A DNA stretch of 64,000 nt from Panax quinquefolius (lineage: Eukaryota; Streptophyta; Magnoliopsida; Apiales; Araliaceae), in the NCBI GenBank assembly GCA_020205615.1, contig CM035163.1, positions 42,790,189-42,854,188 on the forward strand, in the 5' to 3' direction. This document shows, one piece after another, positions 55,258 through 64,000 of the stretch. The notes below the pieces were generated by a model. That model saw nothing but the letters and a program-made list of their open reading frames with translations, had not been told where the DNA came from and did no database searches. The position numbers and the translations under genes are program-made. Each line of letters begins with the position of its first letter. Position 1 is the first letter of the stretch.

Positions 55258-56795
55258 GACTCTGAATTTAGATGTGCTTATCCTTGCTGATGACATGCCT
55301 TCTCTCCACAAGGACTGTAACTTTGATGTAAAGTTGGACTCAGACTTGATGGATATACAAGAGGACATCACCTTAAGAGATTAAGGAATGGGTTGCAGAC
55401 AAACCCAAACCTAATCTTGATCAAACCACTCCTTTCAATCTCGGAACCTTAAACAACCCTAAGCTAATCCAGATTGGTTCAGACCTTACTATAATTCAGT
55501 GGAATGACATGGTTGCACTGTTAACCCAATTCCAGGATATGTTTGCATGGTCTCATGAAGACATGGTGGGTTTGTCCACTGACATTGTTCTTCATTGCCT
55601 TCCCATTAAAGAAGGATTCAAGCCAGTTAGGCAAAAACTCAGGCGATTGAAACCTGAGTGGAGTTTAAAGGTTAAAGAAGAAATTGTGAAATAATTTCAA
55701 GCTGGCATCATCATGGTGTCTACATATCCGGAGTGGATATCCAACATTGTTCCCGTGCCTAAACCATGAGGAAAGGTGCGAGTCTGTGTAGATTATCGGG
55801 ATTTGAACAAAGCTTTCCTTAAAGATAGCTTTCCCATGCCCTTTATCCACATTTTTATTGATAATATTGCTCAATACGGCATGTACTCCTTTGCTAATTG
55901 CTTTGCGGGGTACCATCAAATTATGGTCGTTGAGGAAGATCGTGAGAATACTACTTTCATCACGCCTTGGAGAACCTTTTGCTGCAGACGATTGTCATTC
56001 GGCCTCATCAACGCCGGAGCAACCTATCAGCGAGCTATGATGGCTCTTTTTCACGATTTAATGGACAAGGAGATAGAGATCTATGTGGATGACATCATTG
56101 TCAAATCCCAAAAGGAGGATGACCACTTAGACCATCTCAAAAAGCTTTTCAACAGGTTGCATAAGTACAACTTGAAGTTGAATCCCGCCAAGTGCGCCTT
56201 TGGTGTTAAGTCAGGCAAGTTGTTAGGTTTCCTATTCAGCCACAAAGGGATTGAACTAGATCCTACCAAAATCCAGGACATCAAGGAGATGCCCATTCCT
56301 CAGACAGAGAAGGAAATACTGGGATTTTTGGAAAGGATCAACTTCATTAGCAGATTCATTTCTCAACTCACAGCAACCTGTGAGACAATCTTCAAGTCGT
56401 TAAGAAAGAACTCCTCCATGAAATGGAACGATGAGTGTCAGAAAGCCTTCCTCACAATCAAAGAGCAACTGATTAACGCTCCTATTTTGGTACCTCCTAG
56501 GGATGATGTTCCCATGTTCATGTATTTGTCCATAAATGACAATACCATGGGCTGCATGCTGGGGAAAAATGATAATAGAGGCCAAGAACGAGCTATCTAT
56601 TACCTCAGCAAAAGATTTAGTATCAGTGAACACAAGTACACTTTGATTGAGAAAACTTGTTGTGCTTTAGCATGGGCTTCCATGAGGTTACAGCATTACC
56701 TCCATGGTCACACAACCCATCTCATATCCCGAATGGATCCTCTCAAGTATGTGTTCATCAAGCCCATACTGAATTTTTGACTGTCCAGATGGCAG
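55258..56795 (+). pseudogene. Tat reverse transcriptase and first RNase H
   Basis: One frameshift near 55380 separates the linker from the RT proper. Then FAWSHEDMVGL, VRQKLRRLKPEWSLKVKEEI, VRVCVDYRDLNKAFLKDSFP, LSFGLINAGATYQRAMMALF and IYVDDIIVKS (catalytic Asp pair 56088-56093) follow in one frame, as does KLLGFLFSHKGIELDP. The first RNase H runs from MKWNDECQKAFLTIKEQL to LQHYLHGHTTHLISRMDPLK. Stops at 55692 (TAA), 55767 (TGA) and 56778 (TGA) replace expected Gln or Arg. Otherwise well preserved. Confidence 0.93.
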
Positions 56796-57500
56796 TTGAT
56801 CCTACAGCAATTTGACATCATCTATGTGATGCAAAAGTCTGTTAACGGTCAAGGAATTGCGGATCAACTGGCCGCCGCACCTGCAGGGGACTACAAACCC
56901 TTGGAAACGTATTTCCCCGATGAAGAGGTAATGACAATTCAACAACAACATCAGTACAATACATGCCGTATGTGGAGAATGTATTTTGATGGAGCTGTTA
57001 ACACAGAAGGCTCTAGAGTGGAGCAATTTTAATATCCAATGACGGGGAGCAGGTATCCGTCGTTCAAATCAAATTGCGGTTTATCGGCCAACAACAACAC
57101 GGTGAGTATGAAGGGTACATATCGTGGGGCTAAAACTTGCCCGCTTCAATGGGCATTAGGTGGTTAACTCGTCTTTGGGGATTTCGAATTGGTAATCAAG
57201 CAAGCCACGTGAATCTATCAAACCAAAGAATTACATTTATTGCCTTACCATCTACAAGTTTTGAGATGCTTTGGAGTTTGAAGAAATCTCCTTTCTACAC
57301 ATTCCTCGTAATAGGAATGATTTTGCAGATGCATTAACAATGTTGGCCTCCTTGGTTTACATACCTGACAAGGAAAACATGCCAAACATCATGTTTACTC
57401 TGCAAAGAGCCCTAGTCTATGGGAATTATGTTGGAGAATTATCGGATGAGCTACCTCCCATCCACAACCCTTGGTATCAGCACATCAAGGAGTATCTATG
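56796..57500 (+). pseudogene. Tat second RNase H (aRNH type)
   Basis: A tether follows the first RNase H: SVNGQGIADQLAAAP and YKPLETYFPDEEVMTI. The extra domain starts WRMYFDGAVNTEGS with its first catalytic Asp at 56988. After a frameshift near 57030, ISNDGEQVSVVQIKLRF and the end block FEEISFLHIPRNRNDFADAL (57274-57333) complete it. A second RNase H of archaeal-like type between RT/RH and integrase is a defining feature of the Tat lineage. Confidence 0.88.
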
Positions 57501-58680
57501 AGATGGATCTACACCCGCTGAGGCGAGCCTAACTGAGAAGAGGCGGATTCATCGACTTGCTATGAAATTCTACCCGAGCAGAGATGTACTCTACAAAAGA
57601 GATCCAGGATTAGGTCTCCTCAGATGTCTGGAGAAAGACCAAGCTCAGAGACTCATGGATGAGATCCATGGTGGAGTTTGTGGCCCTCACATGAGCGGAC
57701 CCCTACTTGTCAAGAAGATCCTCAGAACAGGGCATTATTGGCTTACACTCAAAGCTGACTGTGATGATCACGTTAAGAGGTGCTATCAATGCTAGATTCA
57801 TGGGAATGCTATCCACACCCCTCCAAGGGAACTCCACAATATGAGTTCTTCATGGCCCTTCTCAGTGTGGGGAATGGACGTGATCGGGCCCATCGAGCCC
57901 AAAGCCAATAATGGACATCGATTCATATTTACCATGATCGACTACTTCACCAAATGGGTAGAAACAACATCCTTCCCCAGGGTTACTAAAGAAGTTATCA
58001 TTGCTTTCATCAGAAACAATGTCATCTGTCGATATGGACAACCAGAGGTCATTTTATCAGATAATGCTAAGAACCTCAATAACAAAATGATGGAGGAGCT
58101 ATGCACAAGATTCCACATAAAACATCTCAACTCCGTTATCTACCGTCCAAAGATGAATGGTGCTGTTGAAGCGGCTAATAAAAACATCAAATAGATCATG
58201 CAAAAAATGTTCGCCAATCACAAAGGATGGCATGACCTCTTGCCTCTGACTTTATTAGCCTATAGAACTTCCATGCGAACTTTCACTGGGGCAACCCCCT
58301 ACTCATTAGTCTATGGGATGGAAGAAGTGCTCCCCATAGATGTGGAAATAGAATCCCTCAGAGTATTGATGGATGCTCAGTTGGATGAAGACCAATGGGT
58401 ACAAGACAGGTATCACCAATTGTCTCTAATAGACGAAAGGTGATCCGCGGCTATCTTCCATAGTCAGTTATATCAGCAAAGGATCGCAAGATCCTACAAT
58501 AGAAAAGTTCGACTACAGTAGTTCAAACAACATGACAATTTGCTCCTAACTGGGAAGGCCCATTTGTTGTCAAGGAGGTATTGACAGGCGGTGCTCTCAG
58601 ATTGTAGGAAATGGATGACGATGAATTTCCATAGCTTATCAATCCAGACACCGTGAAATGATACTATGTCTGAAGTTACC
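57501..58680 (+). pseudogene. Tat integrase with GPF motif
   Basis: The zinc-binding end shows EIHGGVCGPHMSG and DHVKRCYQC (HHCC), followed by TAG where Gln is usual. The core has D in GMDVIGP (codon 57877), D in ILSDNAKN (codon 58060) and E in NGAVEAANKNIK (codon 58168), an exact D-35-E. AYRTSMRTFTGATPYSLVYG and VEIESLRVLMDAQLDEDQW continue in frame after TAG at 58192. NWEGPFVVKEVL near 58545 is the GPF/Y end. No chromodomain follows. Stops occur also at 57499, 57793, 58441, 58519 and three or four places in the last 80 bases. Confidence 0.93.
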
Positions 58681-58849
58681 ATCAAACAAACATCCTGGTT
58701 TTGATCATCAAATCACCAGTCATTCCAGTTTTTTAACCCTCTTTTCATAAACTCTTCTGCCCCTCAGGGAAACATACAATTCAAACCAGCAGCCTAGTTT
58801 TACCTCACTTGGAATCAGCAGCCTGGTTCCACTTCATTTCAAACCTTCA

Positions 58850-59062
58850 TACAATTTCGGTTATCCTACACACATGATTGAACCTTTCACATCTGCAGTT
58901 TATCCCAAACACGGGATTAAACTTTTCTACGCTTGCAGTTTGTCCTGAAAACAGGATCAAACTTTTTCACACCTGCAGTTTGTCCCCATTATGGGATCAA
59001 ACTTTCTTCTCCCCGCAGTATAGCCTGCACATTGGATTCACACTTCTCTTTGCCTTCAATTC
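58850..59062 (+). repeat. About 45-bp minisatellite after Tat pol
   Basis: Five units with CTGCAGTTTGTCC, an ACACGGGATCAAAC-like core and CTTTTCAC. Tandem arrays downstream of pol are common in Tat/Retand elements. Confidence 0.82.
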
Positions 59063-60090
59063 GTCCTGAGGGGCGAACTACGTTGACCTGATCTCCCTGA
59101 TACCCGGGGGTACGTAGGCAACCATATTATCTATGGCCCAGTAGCAATAAAGAAAAATAACAAAAACATTTTTGCCCTTTCTCTATAAAACAACAAAAAT
59201 AACAAAAATACTTCTACACCTATCTGCCTTCCGCATTCAGCGTTGAACCTCCTACACTAGGTTCAAAATACGCAGACTTGATCTCCTCTTCAATAGGAGT
59301 ACGTAGGCAGCCATTCATGGTGCAGTCTAACCCTTACCAGAACAACATACTTGTCACACGGTACTGGGATCTACCATCAATTTTCCCCATTTCATCGGTT
59401 TCAGATCAAAGGGATGGAATTATCCATCCTCTTCTCACAAATAGAAGATTCGGTGACCATCTAAGCTACGATCGTGCCTCGAAGAGCAATACCAACCCAT
59501 AAGAGATGGAATTAACTAGGCCTCTCACAAATAGAAGTATTGGCGACCATCTGTGGTACGGTCAATCATAGAGAGGAAGAAACTATCCTCCTCTCCACTT
59601 ATTCATACAGATACCAGTCCCAAGACACAAAAGATGGTAGGGATTTACAAAAATCAATGATCCGTTCTAAGAGATCTTGCGACGTCTCAATGTCCATCTA
59701 TCAAGGATAAGTTCAGAATGCATCAAGATCACAAGGCCCTGAAGAAATAGGCAAACATCAAGCAAGTAACAAGGCATAACTAAAAGGGAAGTGAATCAAA
59801 ATATATTTCTCTGCCATACATAATATTGTTTGATATATACATCTGTGTTGTACATGACAAAATGGCTAAGCTAGTCTGTGCAGGAAAATACAAAGCTATC
59901 TACAGATCTGTGTGTGTGCGGACTATCAGATCTAACATAGCATCCCTCTCTGAAGACGGAGGTAAGCACTGCAAGCTCCCCCCAGGGTATCTACACGAGC
60001 TAGCGGATCGAGGCTAATCAGCATGGTGGCATAGTGCTCATCAATATAAGCACTCATGTCGGCAAAGACCGATCATCATCCGGGATCTAA
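59063..60090. other. Tat 3' spacer, no gene
   Basis: It holds two copies of a GATCTC...GTACGTAGGCA phrase (59088-59125 and 59279-59315) and two copies of an AAATAGAAG-TTGGTGACCATCT block about 100 bp apart (59440-59560). Nothing reads as protein. It separates the end of pol from the end of the opposing gene at 60091. Confidence 0.65.
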
Positions 60091-61647
60091 CTAAGTACTA
60101 TCTGCAATGGCCACATCCCTAGTAGATAAGGTGGCATTCCGCTCCCCAATCAATGCATCCCTAGCTGATCTAGCCTCATCCCTCTCTAACAGAGCAGTAT
60201 CTCTCTCATCAAGAGCTGTCAACATTGCGGCCCTAGCCTGATCTCTATCATAGGTCATCAGATGTATGATCTGCTCCAAATAATGTGCCGAATACTGAGT
60301 AACAGAGGCACTCGGGGTGGGAGAATCCATCACAAATGTTGGCAGCCCAACAACCAAGTCATCGATGGGAATAATAGCCTCCTCTATAGGCTCCTTATCG
60401 TCAGAATCAACCCCTCACATCAGGATACTTGCCGCAAATTGATGCGATCTTTGTCTCCATCCATGCGGAATACTCTGCAAAATAACTTGGATAACTAACA
60501 TAAAACTCAGCCAGCTTTCGCTTATACCAACAGGCATACAACCGATCTCATCCTCCGACAAACGATTGTGAAGAAGAAGCGTTGACTCATCGCTTCTCTC
60601 ATACGGATGAAAATCCTGAAACTGGTCAAACTAACACATCACGGCCAATGGGTGGTAAGTGATCATACCCCTCAATCCAGCCAGAGGGAGATAATCCATT
60701 CCCGGAGCATGAGTAATGAAGCTGTAGGGTGAGCTAAGCCCTGAACACGGCAATATGGCAAACGAATCCCTAATCCCTGCCAGGAAAGCTGACCATGATG
60801 CAACATCTGTGCACTCTGCAGGCTGAAAGGAGTATGACATGGCTATCTCCTGGGTGAAACAAAACCCCTGTCGTCTAAATGTGCCAATCGGTCTCAAGTG
60901 TGACATAAACCACACATACAGCATGACCAATCTACCTGTAAATACTCCTGCCAGATAAGTGCAGTAGTATGTAGCTGACCTTAGAGTCTCTATGATGATC
61001 ATCAGTACAATGGTATGACCTTCCTTGAGAGCTCTCACTGCCATAATGACGCTGATATCCAGCTCATCCATGTACCGCGACATAAAGACGTATGACAATA
61101 CGCATAGAAGCAGTACATCTACTCTGGCTGAACGCCAATGGTCCTCCGGTGTGGTGAAATCCCCACAATGCCGTGCATTGCCGTCCTCAGAGCCAAACCT
61201 GTCAAATAGGAAACGCTAGGATATCACGTGGCCGGATGTAATCTCGTCCTGGACCACTCTACGTGTCAATCCAGTGAGGGTCATAAACTGTCTGCTCATG
61301 TCTCCAATAGCCATATGCACACAAAAGTCCGGCCCAATGACATCGATCGCCAACCGTGTAGTATACTCCTCAAAGTAGAGTCAACTCACGGGTCCCAAAT
61401 CGGAAAACTTTGTCGCCTCTTGATACCCAAAGGTTTCTAGCATGCCCTCTACAAATCCTGTGGGAACCTGAAACATCAACAGGGTCATTGTATGATGCAG
61501 CAAATCATCTATGATCACCATGTCTGATGGTGATATACTATCATACCATGAGCGCATACCAGCTACCACCATAAATGGTGGGGTATGATCAATACGGCTA
61601 ACTGTCGAAGAAGACATCTGTATGGGCCGTGTCATAAGACCATCCAT
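60091..61647 (-). pseudogene. Tat antisense gene B: helical protein with C-terminal coiled coil
   Basis: Minus strand. ATG at 61647 begins MDGLMTRPIQMSSSTVSRID, then GMRSWYDSISPSDMVIIDDL and GFVEGMLETFGYQEATKFSD. The same frame runs to 60091 with stops at 61383-61381, 61218-61216, 60633-60631 and 60417-60415. Three of these fit Gln or Arg lost by C-to-T. Around 60410-60540 a neighbouring frame reads better (YKRKLAEFYVSYPSYFAEYS). The middle is hydrophobic (MLYVWFMSHLRPIG). The end is a clear coiled coil of ERDxA repeats (ALDERDTALLERDEARSARD). Function unknown; extra antisense ORFs between pol and the 3' LTR are reported for Tat elements. Confidence 0.75.
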
Positions 61648-61868
61648 GGGTTAATGCTAAATATCTCTGGACATACATACATATGCGTAACATAATAACA
61701 TACATGATACAATAAATGGCAATATGATATAGGGAATGGAAAAACTGTACATACATTCCTAAGTATATCATAATCTAATACATCTCTGTACAGCTAAAAT
61801 ACAGGGAAATTGGGCAAATCTACCCAACATACAACAGAGGCCTATCAAAAGAGATAACAAGAAATACA
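61648..61868. other. Spacer between the two antisense genes
   Basis: AT-rich 221 bp without a frame. It could contain gene A's 3' end and gene B's promoter, or an intron if the two are one gene. I cannot decide which. Confidence 0.45.
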
Positions 61869-62717
61869 TCAGAAAAATTCAAGAGTGTCGATGTCTACAT
61901 CATCGATACTATCCACCTGATGTAACTCATCCTGAGTCACTGGATCTCTATCTACAGGATGTCGGTAGATCTGAGGAGGATTTGCTGCACGAAGAAACCA
62001 TATATGGTCACTGAGGGACCAGCCGCCCAGAGTGAAAGGATCAAAAGTATCTACCTCTATAGGATCTTTGCCTAAATACCGAATGAAAAGATGTGATCGG
62101 TCCAGCTGCTGAGTCAATCTATAAATCTGTGTCGCATGAGTCGGATCTCTGACACAAGCTAGCCAATCCGTCATCATCACGGATCATGGAACCATATCCC
62201 CCATAAACTGTGTGGCATGGGTCTGAGCTCCAACGGTACGAGGGATCCACCAATGCTGGAACATCTCCTGAGAACAGGGGCCCTCTGACAATATAAAACC
62301 ATCAATCCCCATCAATGGGATGTCAATGACGGGTGACTGCAAAACAGGCCAATAACACCTGACAGGAGGCAAGATCGGCATACGTATCTCTCCTGTAGTG
62401 ATCCTAATAGCACGCTATCCTAAATAGAGCTCCCATCCTCCATCTGTAAAGAGAGGAATCCTGCGGGTGGAAATGACGTACTCAACTCCAGTCGGGTACC
62501 CATCCTCAAAACCAACTCCCAAATGCTCTCCAGAGTAGTGAATCTATGTGATGACATCGGCTTTTAATAGCTCCAGCTGTAGGCGACAATGAGTGAAACC
62601 CTAAGCAACAGGGACCTCCACTAGTATGGAATGATGCCATCTCCGTCCTCATGTATAGGTATCTAAACCTAACACGCTCACAGGACACAAACAAGGAAGC
62701 CTCTCATAGGCCCAAAA

Positions 62718-62796
62718 CTGCCAACATAAAGGCAAACATCTGCTGTCAGTTAACACTCTTAACCTATACATGGGAAAAGACAAGGGAAATACTCAC
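62718..62796 (-). other. Antisense gene A intron 2 (79 bp)
   Basis: Donor CTG then GTGAGT, acceptor TTATGTTGGCAG; phase 0. Joining creates FYPFLL then FWAYERLP, continuing the domain motif. Confidence 0.8.
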
Positions 62797-63447
62797 CAGC
62801 AGAAATGGGTAGAATCCTAACCACGCCTCGGTTAAGCCCTGCGATCGCATGCGCATTCCCCTGAGGAAATAGGCAAAGGTGTAGGAACCCCAATCATACT
62901 CTCCTATATGGTCCACGTGTCGAGTGGCACTGATCAAAGCGAAGGACACTGTAGAAGAGTTATCTGCTATGAAGCAGCTCCATATGATCATCAAGAACAA
63001 TCGCCGGAGAATGCGATCCATGACTCTCACATCATCAGGTATGGGCTCACTCAACAGCTCGCTCATAGCATCTACGCTCAAAGGACCTGTACGAACAGTC
63101 CTGCCCTTGAGCGCTTCAATCGGAACTCCCAACAAGGATCTGATGGCAGTAGGGGTGATATCCGTCGTGTAAGCCACCGGCTCCCCTCCAAACTCTATAT
63201 CTGTGATAAACCGCCAATCCATCAGTGTCATCATCACCTCACAGTCCAGCAAATGGAGTGACTGAGTCTGGTGAAACCACCACTTAGACAATGCCCTGAG
63301 GTAACCCCAGGGACAGCTACGGGGTAGAATGGAGAAAAACCTCCTGAATCCCCAGCCATGGACGATCGCTCTATAGTCATCATGCAAGGCCTGATACATA
63401 GAGTGGATGCTAAACTAGTTCCCTCGAGGCTGTGTAAAGCTGGGAAC

Positions 63448-63529
63448 CTACATCAAATACAGATCAACATCAGACTCCTTAACTCCTCATCAATAGGAAA
63501 TAAAGAAGATTAAAGATCTAACTTTATAC
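63448..63529 (-). other. Antisense gene A intron 1 (82 bp)
   Basis: Donor GAG then GTATAAAG, acceptor TATTTGATGTAG; T-rich and phase 0. It joins HANE to VPSFTQPRGN in frame. Confidence 0.75.
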
Positions 63530-63826
63530 CTCGTTTGCGTGCAAGTATACTGAAGGATGCCTACTCAAGTCACCTAGAAGATCTGGGTTCGCCACTTGAA
63601 TACCTGGCAATTCCCTACAGGGAACACGTATAGCAGAAGTAGGAACCTTGATCGGTGCATCCTCCTCCTCGTCCTCAACATTCGACACTTCAACCCGAAT
63701 AGGTTGTATCACCGCCTCCGCCAAACGATGAAGCTGTCTAACAGAACGGCGCTGAGGCTCTTCAAAAGCCCTCCTCCGTACACCAGCAGTGGTCCTGCGG
63801 GAACTACTCGGCTGATCCGGATCCAT

Positions 63827-64000
63827 GATATCTGGACAACAAGTCTCCAAATCACCTCAAAAAGGGTGTGGTAATTTCTTACCTGGAGTCTTTCAAAATA
63901 CATTTTATGATTACATGCATGCATGCATTATTTTAACATACATCTACAGTAGATTTAAAATTGTATGACTACCCAATACCTACATTTTGGGATAATTTTT
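63827..64000. other. Right edge, upstream of antisense gene A
   Basis: No gene. It contains a GCATGCATGCATG tract (63916-63928) and should lead to the polypurine tract and 3' LTR outside the window. This is the expected promoter region of the antisense genes, but I see no clear TATA box on the minus strand. Confidence 0.4.

Larger units (their letters stand above)
61869..63826 (-). pseudogene. Tat antisense gene A: spliced plant-mobile-domain-like gene
   Basis: Minus strand, three exons: 63826-63530, 63447-62797, 62717-61869. The start ATG gives MDPDQPSSSRRTTAGVRRRA. Exon 2 holds LRALSKWWFHQTQSLHLLD, CEVMMTLMDWRFITDIEFGG, PTAIRSLLGVPIEAL and EYDWGSYTFAYFLRGM; exon 3 opens FWAYERLP. The pattern (W...T.T...EM..TL.D), then (Y.WGS..LAYL.R), then (W.WERLP) is the plant mobile domain, shared by transposon proteins and some plant nuclear proteins. 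Both joins are phase 0 and keep the frame. Stops follow GN in exon 2, LG at about 62420 and MVP at 62184. A compensated frameshift lies in exon 3. Confidence 0.8.
47979..64000 (+). mobile_element. Tat/Ogre-type Ty3/gypsy element, 3' LTR outside the window
   Basis: A long LTR ends at 50756, followed by a TGGCGACTCTGC primer site, gag, protease with G-patch, a probable intron, RT, RNase H, an extra RNase H (aRNH) and integrase with a GPF motif (pol ends near 58680). There is no chromodomain tail. A repeat-rich 1.4-kb spacer and two opposite-strand genes (63826-60091) follow. Dual RNase H, the protease-RT intron and this primer site are Tat/Ogre hallmarks from the literature as I know it. The left boundary (TGTCTTTTGG at 47979) is a guess; the right one is beyond the window. 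Confidence 0.93.

Noticed and set aside
63832..63882. Extra 5' intron of antisense gene A (GTAAGAA to TTGTCCAG)
   Set aside because: Only 51 bp, shorter than usual plant introns, with a poor acceptor; the signal is too weak to call.

Overview
This is a plant nuclear window made almost entirely of transposable elements. The evidence is long LTRs with tRNA-type primer sites, chromodomain-bearing Ty3 integrases, a Tat/Ogre-type gag-pol, a MULE transposase with plant-style introns, and a CACTA terminus. It is AT-rich and looks like a flowering plant, probably a eudicot; I cannot name the species. I see no intact host gene, no rRNA or tRNA gene, and nothing bacterial. One scaffold gap of 100 N lies at 39073-39172.

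Layout. 1-8687: a decayed Tekay-type chromovirus (E1) whose left LTR is cut by the window edge. 8865-18515: a second, full-length Tekay-type element (E2) with 2.4 kb LTRs and a perfect 5-bp target duplication CACAT. 18521-20003: the end of a CACTA transposon, into which E2 (and probably E1) inserted. 20004-20502: an inverted LTR fragment that the CACTA element split. 20503-25421: a decayed MULE gene on the minus strand, with a tandemly triplicated exon, ending at a MULE-like terminus. 25422-27448: an inverted E1-family LTR next to that terminus. 27449-27892: an unidentified coding-like remnant. 27893-35153: a Tekay-type deletion derivative (E3). 35159-35745: a 45-bp minisatellite. 35779-37623 and 44690-46533: two copies of an unrelated LTR-like repeat. 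38570-39072: a hairpin and a promoter-like segment with a TATA box and a splice-donor-like site. 39173-44689: a minus-strand non-autonomous element (E4) with about 4 kb LTRs and a 495-bp interior; its 5' LTR carries a foreign open frame. 46534-47978: non-coding, with telobox repeats. About 47979 to beyond 64000: a large Tat/Ogre-type element.

The Tat element is the most informative part. It has a long LTR with a TATA box, a TGGCGACTC-type primer site, and gag and protease in one frame. A G-patch follows the protease, then a probable 151-bp intron, RT with YVDD, two RNase H domains (the second of the extra aRNH type), and an integrase with a D-D-35-E triad. Downstream of pol lie two genes on the opposite strand. 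One is a spliced plant-mobile-domain-like gene; the other is a helical gene ending in a coiled coil. Most pol stop codons sit where Gln or Arg is expected and are explained by C-to-T changes, so the element was once intact and has decayed mainly by deamination.

How the pieces relate. E1 to E4 share LTR modules (14-bp, 38-bp, 58-bp and about 110-bp tandem arrays, and a shared LTR end), so they are subfamilies of one chromovirus group. E3 and E4 lack most or all of pol and would have needed proteins from full-length relatives such as E1 and E2. The stretch from 8.7 to 27.4 kb reads as nested insertions: inverted LTR, then MULE, then inverted LTR, then CACTA, then E2. All boundaries, motifs and splice sites were read by eye; nothing was aligned by program.
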